From the NCBI GenBank assembly GCA_017431005.1, contig JAFRLY010000026.1, positions 1 through 64,000 on the forward strand: DNA of 64,000 nucleotides, read 5' to 3'. Position numbers and translations under genes: made by a program. A model generated the notes under the pieces. That model was given only the letters and a program-made list of their open reading frames with translations, made no database searches and was not told the origin of the DNA. The stretch is from Clostridia bacterium. Lineage in GTDB: Bacteria > Bacillota > Clostridia > Christensenellales > Aristaeellaceae. Below are positions 37,711 to 47,045 of the stretch, in pieces; the stretch's first letter is position 1; each line of letters opens with the position of its first letter.

Positions 37711-38883
37711 ATGATGTCAGTACAGCAGGTTCGCCCGGATGCCAGACCCGGCATGGCGGGATCCGATTCCCTTTTCCGTTTTCCCGGCTTCTGTGACGTG
37801 CATGTGCATTTCAGGGAGCCGGGTTTTTCTTATAAGGGGACAATCCGCACCGGCAGCCTGGCTGCTGCGCGCGGGGGCTATACCACCGTCTGCGCCATGC
37901 CGAACCTGAATCCTGTTCCGGACAGCCCGGAGCATCTGGCAGAAGAGGAGGACGCGATCAGACGGGCCGGGGATCTGGTGCAGGTGCTGCCCTACGGCGC
38001 GCTGACCGTGGGGGAAAAGGGCCGGGAACCGGCGGACCTGGAGGGCCTGGCGCCCAGGGTCATCGCCTTTTCAGATGACGGAAAGGGTGTTCAGGAGGAG
38101 AGCATGATGCGCTCCCTGATGGAGGCAGCGAAGCGCCTGGGGAAGATCATCGCGGCTCACTGCGAGGATGAATCCCTGCTTCGGGGCGGATACATTCATG
38201 ACGGTGTTTATGCCAGGACCCACGGGCACAGGGGAATCTGCTCCGAAAGCGAGTGGGGGCCGATTGCCCGGGATCTGCGGCTGGCAAAGGAAACGGGATG
38301 CGCCTATCACGTCTGTCATATCAGCACGAAGGAAAGCGTGGAGCTGATCCGCCGGGCAAAAAGGGAAGGCGTGGACGTGACCTGTGAAACCGGGCCGCAT
38401 TACCTGCTGCTGGATGAAAACGATCTGCAGGAGGACGGGCGTTTCCGCATGAATCCGCCTATCCGCGGACGGGAGGACCGGGAGGCGCTGCTGGAGGGCC
38501 TGCTGGACGGCACGATCGATATGATCGCGACGGACCACGCGCCGCACAGCGCGGAGGAAAAGAGCCGGGGACTGGCAGGCAGCGCCTTCGGCGTGGTGGG
38601 GCTGGAATGCGCGTTCCCGGTGCTGTATACCGGGCTGGTCAGAACAGGCATCCTTTCCCTGGAACGCCTGATTGACCTGATGACGGAAACGCCGAGAAAA
38701 CGCTTCGGGATCGCCGCGGATCCGGAGGACTGCACGGTCTGGGATCTCGGGGCGGCATATACGGTGGATCCGGAAGAGTTCCTGTCCATGGGAAAGGCGA
38801 CGCCGTTCGCAGGAAGCCGGGTATTCGGCCGATGCCTGCAGACGGTGCACAGCGGTAAAACAGTTTACAGATATCAGGCCTGA
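37711..38883 (+). CDS. pyrC: Dihydroorotase
   Basis: Interconverts carbamoyl aspartate and dihydroorotate. The 390-residue type I enzyme has the metal-binding DVHVHFREPG and the zinc-ligand region SDDGKGV, CHISTKESVE and ATDHAPHSAEEK. ATG 37711 has AAAGGAG at 37697-37703; in-frame codons upstream run through the terminator and are not used. It is the first gene of the pyr operon. The overall order pyrC-carB-pyrK-pyrD-pyrF-pyrE lacks carA and pyrB; pyrB and pyrI lie at 57.7-59 kb. Confidence 0.96.
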   Translation: MMSVQQVRPDARPGMAGSDSLFRFPGFCDVHVHFREPGFSYKGTIRTGSLAAARGGYTTVCAMPNLNPVPDSPEHLAEEEDAIRRAGDLVQVLPYGALTVGEKGREPADLEGLAPRVIAFSDDGKGVQEESMMRSLMEAAKRLGKIIAAHCEDESLLRGGYIHDGVYARTHGHRGICSESEWGPIARDLRLAKETGCAYHVCHISTKESVELIRRAKREGVDVTCETGPHYLLLDENDLQEDGRFRMNPPIRGREDREALLEGLLDGTIDMIATDHAPHSAEEKSRGLAGSAFGVVGLECAFPVLYTGLVRTGILSLERLIDLMTETPRKRFGIAADPEDCTVWDLGAAYTVDPEEFLSMGKATPFAGSRVFGRCLQTVHSGKTVYRYQA

Positions 38884-38925
38884 GCATCAGGCCGGAAGGA
38901 CGCGGAAGCGGGAAGGAGAACGGTC

Positions 38926-41900
38926 ATGGCAAAGCGTACGGATGTAAAGAAGGTACTGATTATCGGCAGCGGACCGATCGTCATCGGACAGGCGGCGGAG
39001 TTTGACTATGCGGGCACGCAGGCCTGCCTGGCCCTGAAGGAAGAGGGCTATGAGGTGGTGCTGTGCAACTCCAACCCGGCGACGATCATGACGGACACCT
39101 CGATTGCCGATAAGGTGTATATGGAGCCGCTGACCCTGGAATACGTGGCCAAAATCCTGCGCTACGAGCGGCCTGACGCCATTGTGCCCGGCATCGGAGG
39201 CCAGACCGGCCTGAACCTGGCCATGCAGCTGGAGAAGAAGGGCGTGCTGAAGGAATGCGGCGTGGAGCTGCTGGGCACCTCCAGCAAAAGCATCGAAATG
39301 GCGGAGGACCGGGAGCTCTTTAAGGAAATGTGCCAGCGTATCGGAGAACCGGTGATTCCGTCCGAAATCACTTACAGCCTGGAGGAGGCGCGGAAGGCGG
39401 CGGAGGACATCGGATACCCGGTCGTACTGCGGCCTGCCTTCACCCTGGGCGGCACCGGCGGCGGCTTCGCCAACAATCCGGAGGAGCTGGAGGAGATCGG
39501 CGCCAACGCCTTCCGGCTGAGCCCGGTGCACCAGGTGCTGATCGAGAAAAGCGTCAAGGGCTACAAGGAAATTGAGTTTGAGGTCATGCGGGACAGCAAT
39601 GACCGCGCAATCACCATCTGCGGCATGGAGAATGTGGACCCTGTGGGTGTGCATACGGGGGACAGCGTGGTTGTGGCGCCGATTCTGAGCCTTTCGGATG
39701 CGGATCTGAAGATGCTGAACGACAGCGCGATCAAAATTATCCGGGAGCTGAAAATCGAAGGCGGCTGCAACGTACAGTTTGCCCTGAATCCGGAAAGCAG
39801 CGAATATTTCCTGATTGAGGTGAATCCCCGGGTCAGCCGGTCCTCCGCACTGGCCAGCAAGGCCAGCGGCTATCCCATTGCCCGGGTTACGGCGAAGATC
39901 GCGCTGGGCATGGCGCTGGAGGAAATCCCGGTCGCTGGCGGCACCGCGGCCATGGAGCCGAGCCTGAACTACATTGTGGCCAAGTTCCCGCGGTTCCCCT
40001 TTGACAAATTCACCACGGCGCCGAACACACTGGGTACCCAGATGAAGGCCACCGGCGAGGTGATGGGGATCGGCAGCAATCTGGAGGAGTGCATGCTCAA
40101 GAGCGTGCGGAGCCTGGAAACCGGCGTGTGCCACCTGTGGATGAAGAAGTTCGCCGGAATGGAAACGGAGGAGCTGTGGTCCTATCTGTCCGAGTTCCGG
40201 GCGGATACCCTGTTCGCCGTGACGGAGCTGCTGCGCCGCGGAGCGGACATGGAGAGGCTGCACCGGGTGACCATGATCACCGGGCTGTTCCTGGAAAGCC
40301 TGCAGAAAATCGTCCGGATGGAGGAGCGCCTGCAGGCAGCGCCGGGCGATACGGCACTGCTGGCTGAAGCCAAGAAAATGGGCTTCGGGGACGAGGAGAT
40401 TGCCCGGCTCTGGCAGAAGAAGGAAACGGAGATCTATGCCCTGCGGAAGACGAAGGGAATCGTGCCGGTTTTCCGGATGGTGGATACCCTGCACACCGGC
40501 AAATACATCGCGTACCTGTACAGCAGCTACAGCGGGGAGAATGATTCCCGGCTGACGGAGAAGAAAAAGATCGTGGTGCTGGGCGCCGGACCGATCCGCA
40601 TCGGCCAGGGCGTGGAATTTGACTACTCCACGGTTCACGCGGTCCAGACGATCCGCCGGGCCGGCTATGAGGCCATTATCATCAACAACAATCCGGAAAC
40701 GGTATCCACGGATTACACTACCGCCGACAAGCTCTATTTCGAACCGCTGACGCCGGAGGATGTCATGGCGATCATCGATTTTGAAAAGCCGGAGGGCGTG
40801 ATCGCCTCCCTGGGCGGACAGACGGCCATCAATCTGGCCCAGCCGCTGATGGACCGGGGCGTGAAAATCATCGGCACGGACTGCGCTGCCATTGAGCGGG
40901 CGGAAAACCGGGACAGCTTTGAGAAGATTCTGCTGGAGCTGAACATCCCGCAGCCGAAGGGGCAGGCGGTTACCCGGATTGAGGACGGCGTCAGGGCGGC
41001 CGAGGAGATCGGATACCCGGTGCTGGTGCGGCCGAGCTTCGTGCTGGGCGGCCGGGCCATGCAGATCGTGGCCAATGAACAACAGCTGCGGCAGTACCTG
41101 AAAACCGCAGTGGCGATTGATGAGGACAAGCCGGTGCTGGTGGACAAGTATATCCGGGGCAAGGAGGTGGAGGTAGACGCCATCTGCGACGGCCGGGATG
41201 TATTTGTGCCCGGTATCATGGAGCTGGTGGAGCGCACGGGCATTCACTCCGGCGATTCCATCTCCGTGTATCCGGCCTTCTCAATCTCCAACAGGGTCAA
41301 GGGCATCATCCTGCAGTACGCGAAGAAGCTGGGCCTGGGCATCGGCATTGTCGGTCTGTTCAATATCCAGTTCATCGTGGACGAGCATGAAGACGTTTAT
41401 ATCATTGAGGTGAATCCGCGGTCCAGCCGGACCGTACCCTTCCTCAGCAAGGCGACGGGCTACTCCCTGGCGGACATCGCCACGGAGGTCATCCTCGGCA
41501 AGAGCCTGAAGGAGCAGGGCATCTTCGATCTCTATCCTGAGGAAAAGAAGCGCTTCTACGTGAAGGTGCCGGTGTTCAGCTTCAACAAGATCAAGGGCCT
41601 GGACGCCTACCTGAGCCCGGAAATGAAATCCACCGGCGAAGCCATCGGATACGACGACAAGCTGAACCGCGCGCTGTATAAGGCGCTGCAGGCCGCCGGA
41701 ACGAGGCTGCAGAACTACGGAACCGTGATGGCGACCATCGCGGACCGGGACAAGCCGGAAGCGCTGGAGCTGGTCCGCCGGTTCTACAACCTGGGCTTCA
41801 ACATCGAGGCAACCACCGGTACGGCCACCTACCTGAAGGAGCACGGTATCCGGACGCATGTGCTGAAGAAGATCCGGCAGGGCAGTCAGGAAATTCTGGA

Positions 41901-42099
41901 CAGCATCCGGCAGGGCCATGTGGCTTATATCATCAATACCCGGGATATCGGCTCCACAGATTCGGAGAGCGACGGTCTGCAGATCCGCCGCTGCGCCACG
42001 GAGAACAACGCAACGATCTTTACCAGCCTGGATACGGTGCGGGTGCTGCTGGACGTGCTGGAGGAGACCACGCTGACGATCTCGACGATTGACGCATAG
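38926..42099 (+). CDS. carB: Carbamoyl-phosphate synthase large subunit
   Basis: A full-length 1057-residue large subunit making carbamoyl phosphate for pyrimidine and arginine synthesis. Two homologous ATP-grasp halves are seen: GSGPIVIGQAAEFDYAGTQAC at the N-terminus and the repeat GAGPIRIGQGVEFDYSTVHA in the second half, with the C-terminal MGS-like allosteric domain (LGFNIEATTGTATYL). The small glutaminase subunit gene (carA) is not next to it and not elsewhere in the window. GGAAGGAG precedes ATG 38926. Confidence 0.98.
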   Translation: MAKRTDVKKVLIIGSGPIVIGQAAEFDYAGTQACLALKEEGYEVVLCNSNPATIMTDTSIADKVYMEPLTLEYVAKILRYERPDAIVPGIGGQTGLNLAMQLEKKGVLKECGVELLGTSSKSIEMAEDRELFKEMCQRIGEPVIPSEITYSLEEARKAAEDIGYPVVLRPAFTLGGTGGGFANNPEELEEIGANAFRLSPVHQVLIEKSVKGYKEIEFEVMRDSNDRAITICGMENVDPVGVHTGDSVVVAPILSLSDADLKMLNDSAIKIIRELKIEGGCNVQFALNPESSEYFLIEVNPRVSRSSALASKASGYPIARVTAKIALGMALEEIPVAGGTAAMEPSLNYIVAKFPRFPFDKFTTAPNTLGTQMKATGEVMGIGSNLEECMLKSVRSLETGVCHLWMKKFAGMETEELWSYLSEFRADTLFAVTELLRRGADMERLHRVTMITGLFLESLQKIVRMEERLQAAPGDTALLAEAKKMGFGDEEIARLWQKKETEIYALRKTKGIVPVFRMVDTLHTGKYIAYLYSSYSGENDSRLTEKKKIVVLGAGPIRIGQGVEFDYSTVHAVQTIRRAGYEAIIINNNPETVSTDYTTADKLYFEPLTPEDVMAIIDFEKPEGVIASLGGQTAINLAQPLMDRGVKIIGTDCAAIERAENRDSFEKILLELNIPQPKGQAVTRIEDGVRAAEEIGYPVLVRPSFVLGGRAMQIVANEQQLRQYLKTAVAIDEDKPVLVDKYIRGKEVEVDAICDGRDVFVPGIMELVERTGIHSGDSISVYPAFSISNRVKGIILQYAKKLGLGIGIVGLFNIQFIVDEHEDVYIIEVNPRSSRTVPFLSKATGYSLADIATEVILGKSLKEQGIFDLYPEEKKRFYVKVPVFSFNKIKGLDAYLSPEMKSTGEAIGYDDKLNRALYKALQAAGTRLQNYGTVMATIADRDKPEALELVRRFYNLGFNIEATTGTATYLKEHGIRTHVLKKIRQGSQEILDSIRQGHVAYIINTRDIGSTDSESDGLQIRRCATENNATIFTSLDTVRVLLDVLEETTLTISTIDA

Positions 42100-42109
42100 T
42101 GAGGATATT

Positions 42110-42865
42110 ATGAAAGAAACACTGCTGACCATTACCGGGAACATACCGCTTACGGCAAACGTTTACCGGCTGAGCCTGCGCGGTGAAGGCCTGGAGCTCC
42201 ACCGGCCGGGCCAGTTCGTGAACATCGCGCTGGCGGGCCGGTTTCTCCGGCGGCCGATCTCCGTGTTTGATCAGGAGGGGGAGGAGCTCCGGCTGATTTA
42301 CAAGACGGTTGGCGCCGGCACGGATCAGCTGAGCCGGATGCGGACCGGGGAGAAACTGAATGTGCTGACAGGGCTCGGGAACGGCTACGATCTGAGCCGG
42401 GCGGGGGAAGCGCCGCTGCTGCTGGGCGGCGGAGCGGGCGTGCCGCCCCTGTACCTGCTGGCCAGGGAACTGCTGAAGGCCGGGAAAACGGTGCATGCCG
42501 TGCTGGGCTTCAACACGGAGGCGGAGGTTTTCGGGGAAGCGGATTTCCGGGCGCTGGGCTGCGAGGTAACCGTTGTGACGGCGGACGGCAGCCATGGACG
42601 GAAAGGCTTCGTGACAGACGCTTTTCCGGAGAATTACAGTTATTTTTTCACCTGCGGACCAGAACCGATGCTGCGGGCCGTATACCGCACGGCGAAGACA
42701 GACGGCCAGTTCAGCTTTGAGGAGCGGATGGGCTGCGGCTTCGGCGCCTGCATGGGCTGCAGCTGCCGGGTGAAGGATCCGGAGCATCCGGGCGAAATCC
42801 GGTATAAGAGGATCTGCAGGGAAGGACCGGTACTGGAGAAGGGAGAGATTCTGTGGGACGCCTGA
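42110..42865 (+). CDS. pyrK: Dihydroorotate dehydrogenase B electron transfer subunit
   Basis: A 252-residue FAD and [2Fe-2S] subunit that passes electrons from PyrD to NAD. The N-terminal ferredoxin-reductase-like part has RPGQFVNIAL and RRPISVFD (FAD binding); GGGAGVPPLYLLAR is the NAD-binding segment; and the C-terminal MGCGFGACMGCSC with a later Cys in ICREGP holds the iron-sulfur cluster. ATG 42110 comes 10 nt after carB with GAGG in between. It overlaps pyrD by 13 nt. Confidence 0.95.
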   Translation: MKETLLTITGNIPLTANVYRLSLRGEGLELHRPGQFVNIALAGRFLRRPISVFDQEGEELRLIYKTVGAGTDQLSRMRTGEKLNVLTGLGNGYDLSRAGEAPLLLGGGAGVPPLYLLARELLKAGKTVHAVLGFNTEAEVFGEADFRALGCEVTVVTADGSHGRKGFVTDAFPENYSYFFTCGPEPMLRAVYRTAKTDGQFSFEERMGCGFGACMGCSCRVKDPEHPGEIRYKRICREGPVLEKGEILWDA

Positions 42866-43758
42866 GTGTGGAGCTGTGCGGTCTCCCGCTGGACAATCCG
42901 GTGATTCCGGCAAGCGGAACCTTCGGTTTCGGGTATGAATTCGCGGAGTGGTATGATATCAACTGTCTGGGAACCTTTTCCTTTAAGGGAACGACCCGGG
43001 AGGCGCGCTTCGGCAACCCGACGCCCCGGATCGCGGAATGCCCTTCCGGCATGATCAACGCGGTGGGACTGCAGAACCCCGGGGTGGACAGAGTGATCGC
43101 CGAGGAACTGCCAAAGCTGAAGCGGGTGTTCCATAAACCGGTGATGGCCAATGTGAGCGGCTTCAGCCTGCAGGAATATCAGGAAACCTGCGCGCTTCTG
43201 GATCAGGAGGAGCAGGTGGGATGGCTGGAGGTCAACATCTCCTGCCCGAACGTGCATGGCGGCGGCATGAGCTTCGGAACGGACCCCGCAGCGGCTGCTG
43301 AAGTGACCAGGGCGGTGAAGGCCGTGACGCACAAGCCGGTCATCATGAAGCTGAGTCCCAATGTGACAGACATCGCTGCCATTGCGAAGGCCTGCGAGGA
43401 TGCCGGCGCAGACGCGGTCAGTCTGATCAATACACTGCAGGGCATGCGGATCGATCTGCGGACCCGCAGACCGGTGCTTCAGAACGTGACAGGCGGCGTC
43501 AGCGGACCGGCGGTCTTTCCGGTGGCGCTGCGCATGGTCTGGCAGGTCAGCCGGGCGGTAAGGATTCCGGTGGTGGGTATGGGCGGCATCTCCTCCCCGG
43601 AGGACGTGCTGGAGATGATGATGGCCGGTGCGTCCGCCGTCGAGGTCGGAGCGGCCAACCTGACGGATCCGCTGGCCTGCCGGAAAATCATCGGCGGGCT
43701 GCCAGCGGCCATGGACAGATACGGCATTGAGAATCTGAGGGAACTGATCAACCGGTGA
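42853..43758 (+). CDS. pyrD: Dihydroorotate dehydrogenase B catalytic subunit
   Basis: A 301-residue class 1B flavoprotein oxidising dihydroorotate. NPVIPASGTFGFG and the NISCPNVHGGG motif (with the catalytic Cys typical of class 1) are present, together with VGMGGISSPEDVLEMMMAG as the FMN phosphate site. GTG start at 42853 inside the end of pyrK, after GGGAGAG. It works as a heterotetramer with PyrK. Confidence 0.96.
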   Translation: MGRLSVELCGLPLDNPVIPASGTFGFGYEFAEWYDINCLGTFSFKGTTREARFGNPTPRIAECPSGMINAVGLQNPGVDRVIAEELPKLKRVFHKPVMANVSGFSLQEYQETCALLDQEEQVGWLEVNISCPNVHGGGMSFGTDPAAAAEVTRAVKAVTHKPVIMKLSPNVTDIAAIAKACEDAGADAVSLINTLQGMRIDLRTRRPVLQNVTGGVSGPAVFPVALRMVWQVSRAVRIPVVGMGGISSPEDVLEMMMAGASAVEVGAANLTDPLACRKIIGGLPAAMDRYGIENLRELINR

Positions 43759-43779
43759 TTCCGGAGAAGGAGGAGCAGC

Positions 43780-44484
43780 ATGGGAAAGGACGTTATCATT
43801 GCATGTGATTTTCCGAACGCGGAGAAAACGCTGGCGTTTCTGGATCTGTTTCAGGGAAGGAAGCCTTTTGTAAAAATCGGGATGGAGCTGTTTTACGGAG
43901 CGGGCCCGGACATCGTGCGGCAGATCAAAGCCAGAGGGCACCGGATTTTCCTGGATCTGAAGCTGCACGACATTCCGAACACCGTGAAGAAGGCCATGAC
44001 TGTGCTGCGCGATCTGGACGTGGATATCTGCAACCTGCACGCGGCGGGCACAATTCCCATGATGGAGGCTGCTCTGGAAGGACTGACCCGTCCGGACGGC
44101 AGCAGGCCGCTGCTGATTGCTGTGACACAGCTGACAAGCACGGATCAGGAAGCCCTGGAACGTGACCTGCTGATTGAAAAGCCGATGGATCAGGTGGTTA
44201 TGCATTATGCCATGAACGCCCGGAAGGCCGGACTGGACGGCGTTGTCTGCTCTCCGCTGGAGGCAGGGAAGGTTCATGAAATCTGCGGGGCGGATTTCCT
44301 GACGGTGACGCCGGGCGTGCGCTTCGCGGACGGCGATGCCGGTGATCAGAAGCGGGTCATGACGCCTGCGGAGGCGAAACGGGTCGGCAGCGACTATATC
44401 GTGGTGGGCCGACCGATCACGGCGGCGGCGGATCCGGTCGCGGCCTATGAGCGGTGCATGAAGGACTTTACCGGTGAAGAATGA
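43780..44484 (+). CDS. pyrF: Orotidine-5'-phosphate decarboxylase
   Basis: A 234-residue OMP decarboxylase that makes UMP. The catalytic charged set is in FLDLKLHDIPNTV (the Asp-x-Lys-x-x-Asp pattern), the N-terminal ACDFPNAEKTLAFLD binds substrate, and TPGVRF and VVGRPIT form the phosphate-binding end. ATG 43780 follows GAAGGAGGAG. It ends four bases into the upstream reading of the pyrE region. Confidence 0.96.
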   Translation: MGKDVIIACDFPNAEKTLAFLDLFQGRKPFVKIGMELFYGAGPDIVRQIKARGHRIFLDLKLHDIPNTVKKAMTVLRDLDVDICNLHAAGTIPMMEAALEGLTRPDGSRPLLIAVTQLTSTDQEALERDLLIEKPMDQVVMHYAMNARKAGLDGVVCSPLEAGKVHEICGADFLTVTPGVRFADGDAGDQKRVMTPAEAKRVGSDYIVVGRPITAAADPVAAYERCMKDFTGEE

Positions 44485-44501
44485 CAAAGGAGAGAGCAAG
44501 A

Positions 44502-45146
44502 ATGACCAGACAGGAAATCAATGAAACCATTGCCCGGGATCTTCTGAAGATCAGGGCGGTATTCTTCCGGCCGGAGGAACCCTTTACCTGGGCGAGCGGC
44601 ATCAAGAGCCCGGTTTACTGCGATAACCGGCTGACCCTGACGGCGCCTGAAGTACGGACGGATGTGGAAACTGCCATGGCGCAGGTGATCCGGGAGGAGT
44701 ATCCCGAAGCGGAGGTGCTGATGGGCACCTCAACGGCAGGCATCGCGCACGCGGCCATTACGGCGCATATCATGGGGCTGCCCATGGGTTATGTGCGATC
44801 CGGCGCCAAGGATCACGGCCGGCAGAATCAGATCGAAGGCCGGCTGGAGCCCGGCCAGAAGGTGGTTGTGGTGGAGGACCTGATCTCCACCGGCGGGAGC
44901 GTGCTCGAGGTGGTGGACGTGCTGCGGGAGGCAGGCGCTGAGGTGCTGGGCATCGCCAGCATCTTTACCTACGGCATGAAGAAGGGTCTGGAGCGGCTGG
45001 CGGCGGCAAATGTGAAAAATGTATCCCTGACCAATTTCGACGTGATCGCAGAGGAAGCGGCGAAGGAAGGATACATCCAGCCGGCGGATATTGCCCGGCT
45101 GATCGCTTTCCGCAACAATCCCTCCGACGAGAGCTGGCGCGGATAA
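44502..45146 (+). CDS. pyrE: Orotate phosphoribosyltransferase
   Basis: A 214-residue enzyme adding ribose phosphate to orotate. The PRPP-binding motif VVVVEDLISTGGS is present; the N-terminal segment with FTWASGIKSPVYCDNR is characteristic. ATG 44502 lies seven bases after AAAGGAGAG, and an ATG at 44481 has no such site. Last gene of the operon, followed by a strong terminator. Confidence 0.96.
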   Translation: MTRQEINETIARDLLKIRAVFFRPEEPFTWASGIKSPVYCDNRLTLTAPEVRTDVETAMAQVIREEYPEAEVLMGTSTAGIAHAAITAHIMGLPMGYVRSGAKDHGRQNQIEGRLEPGQKVVVVEDLISTGGSVLEVVDVLREAGAEVLGIASIFTYGMKKGLERLAAANVKNVSLTNFDVIAEEAAKEGYIQPADIARLIAFRNNPSDESWRG

Positions 45147-45158
45147 ACAGAAAAAAGA

Positions 45159-45198
45159 CGGCATAACCGAAAGCATATCGGTTATGCCGCATTTTTTT
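45159..45198. terminator. Bidirectional terminator between the pyr operon and the second importer
   Basis: A 12-bp stem (45159-45170 with 45178-45189, CGGCATAACCGA) is followed by TTTTTTT on the right and preceded by AAAAAA on the left, so it can end transcription on either strand. Confidence 0.95.
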
Positions 45199-45263
45199 AT
45201 TCCGGCCGGTCAGCCCTTTCCGGAACAAGGATCACTCAGGAAAGACTGCCGGTCAGTGAATGA

Positions 45264-46838
45264 TCAGCGGGCAGCCAGCCAGGCGTTGTACTGCTTGTAG
45301 AGCTCGTCATAAATATCCTGCAGTCCGGCCTTGTAGCATTTATCCAGCATTTCATCCAGCTTGGCGTCCGCATCGTCCACCAGGCCGAGACCCAGCATGC
45401 CGTAATAATCGCCGATGATGGAATCCACCGCGTCAGCATTGGCCTGTACGGGGGACGGATCGAAGATGAAGGCGGTCAGGGGGTTTGCGGTCATTCTGCG
45501 CTTCCACTCATCATAGATGACCTGCTCCCGCTCCGGAACACCGGCCTTCTCCACGTCGCCGTTACGGGTCGCCCAGGACAGGGAGTTGCCGTCCGGCAGA
45601 TAGCTCGCGGTGTTGTCGGTTTCGGTATAGATGCGGTTTTCGTCGATGTTGTAGTGGTCGCCCTCGATGCCCAGCACCACGGTGTGGTTCATCGCGGTAT
45701 CAAACTTCAGCAGGTCCAGCACCATGGCGGCGCGCTCGGGATTTGCGCATCCGGCCGCAATCGCGATGTCACCGTTGGAATAGGCTTCCGCGGTAACCAG
45801 GGTTCCCTTTTCCTTGAACAGGTCATAGGCGGCGGTTGTGACGCCCTCGTTCTTTTCGACTTCCTTCATGTAGGTGAAGACCGTGCCGTTCCATTCGATG
45901 GAAGCGCTCTTGCCTGCGCCGAAGGCCTGCCACTGATTGACGGTCTCATTCAGCGCGCTGCGGCTCCAGACGCCCGCGTCCGCCAGCGTTTTCATCTCTC
46001 TGCAGAACTCGCGGAACAGATCGGTTTCCCACGCCAGCTTGATGTCCTCGGCAGCGGGAACCTTGCCTTCATAGGGGAAGGAGAACCGGAGGTTGTTGGT
46101 GAAATAGGCGTCGAACCAGTTCTCGTTGGTATACCACAGTTCCCAGAAGGCGGTGTTGTTTTCCTGTCCGCCGAAGGCGAGGATACCGGATTCGGGGGTT
46201 TCCTTTTCCGCGATGGTCAGCAGGAAGTTTTTGAAATCGTCCCAGTTCTTCAGTTCGCCGATGCCGTATTTTTCGGCCAGATCCGTGCGGATGGCAATCA
46301 GACGGCCTTCGGGAGCCATCCGGTTGCAGGGAACGGCGATGTTCTTTCCGTTGATCCGGGTCTCATCCCAGGATTCGGGAGCCTGATACTTGTTGGCCAG
46401 AGGCATGTACTTGGCGATGAAGTCCGCGTCCATCTCAAAGAAGGAGCCCTTGGCGGCTTCGGTAAACATGTATTCCCAGGGAGCGGTGAAGATCAGGTCG
46501 ATGTCAGCGCCGCCAGCCAGGTTCAGAGAATACATGGTTCCCACGTCGGCCCAGCTCATGAACACGGTGTCAATGCTGGTGTTGAAGGGCGCCAGCTGTT
46601 CATTGAGAGAGTTCTGGATCTTGTCCCAGTCAACGGGCTTATCGCCGACCTGATAGATCTTCACGGTGTAGGGCTTGGAAAGATCCGTGTCGGGATACAT
46701 GTCAGGCGTGGCCTTGATGACATTGGTCCGCCAGTCGTCCGGCAGATCAGCGACGCCGGAGGCGGACGCTGTCACGGCCGCCATGCATGACAGGAGCACG
46801 CACAGGGTCAGGATCAGGGCAGTTATCTTGGTTTTCAT
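45264..46838 (-). CDS. ABC sugar importer solute-binding lipoprotein
   Basis: A 524-residue binding protein with a signal peptide and a plausible lipobox LLSC near residue 18 (MKTKITALILTLCVLLSCMAA), so likely membrane-anchored. It belongs to the same LplA/YtcQ-like group as the protein at 9.1 kb but is only distantly similar. The ATG at 46838 has GGAGGAG upstream, within the end of structured element copy 2. It is the last gene of a minus-strand unit of two permeases and binding protein, whose activator or repressor is probably the AraC-type protein at 49.3 kb. Confidence 0.9.
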   Translation of the reverse strand: MKTKITALILTLCVLLSCMAAVTASASGVADLPDDWRTNVIKATPDMYPDTDLSKPYTVKIYQVGDKPVDWDKIQNSLNEQLAPFNTSIDTVFMSWADVGTMYSLNLAGGADIDLIFTAPWEYMFTEAAKGSFFEMDADFIAKYMPLANKYQAPESWDETRINGKNIAVPCNRMAPEGRLIAIRTDLAEKYGIGELKNWDDFKNFLLTIAEKETPESGILAFGGQENNTAFWELWYTNENWFDAYFTNNLRFSFPYEGKVPAAEDIKLAWETDLFREFCREMKTLADAGVWSRSALNETVNQWQAFGAGKSASIEWNGTVFTYMKEVEKNEGVTTAAYDLFKEKGTLVTAEAYSNGDIAIAAGCANPERAAMVLDLLKFDTAMNHTVVLGIEGDHYNIDENRIYTETDNTASYLPDGNSLSWATRNGDVEKAGVPEREQVIYDEWKRRMTANPLTAFIFDPSPVQANADAVDSIIGDYYGMLGLGLVDDADAKLDEMLDKCYKAGLQDIYDELYKQYNAWLAAR

Positions 46839-46849
46839 GGGGTTCTCCT

Positions 46850-47045
46850 CCTATGAAATATTTTTGTGAAAGGAAACCTTTCACTTTTCTTGAACCGCCT
46901 GACGGCGGTGCAGAACAAAATAGGGTAAAAGCTTGTCCTCTCCGGTCGCGAACATGGTCGCAACTCCCCACCGGGGAGCTTGCTTCCTGTTCGCTCTGTA
47001 AGAATTATGCGTATATTCCCGCACTGCGGGACGCATAATTCTTAC
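46850..47045 (-). ncRNA. Intercistronic structured RNA element, copy 2 (permease to binding protein)
   Basis: Minus strand. Helix A joins 47045-47031 and 47012-46998 (15 perfect pairs) with an inner 5-bp hairpin at 47030-47018. Helix B joins 46994-46988 and 46954-46948 with an inner stem of GCAA/TTGC and CTCCCC/GGGGAG (46983-46960). Helix C (ACCGCC-GTCA-GGCGGT) and helix D (GTGAAAGG-TTT-CCTTTCAC) follow. Bases 46916-46877 are identical to 9041-9080 of copy 1. Gene order and distance to the next start codon (203 nt here, 208 nt in copy 1) are conserved. Confidence 0.8.

Noticed and set aside
38887..41247. Long open frame on the strand opposite carB (786 codons)
   Set aside because: It is antisense to clear carB motifs, has no ribosome site and no recognisable domains; long antisense frames are expected in GC-rich coding DNA.
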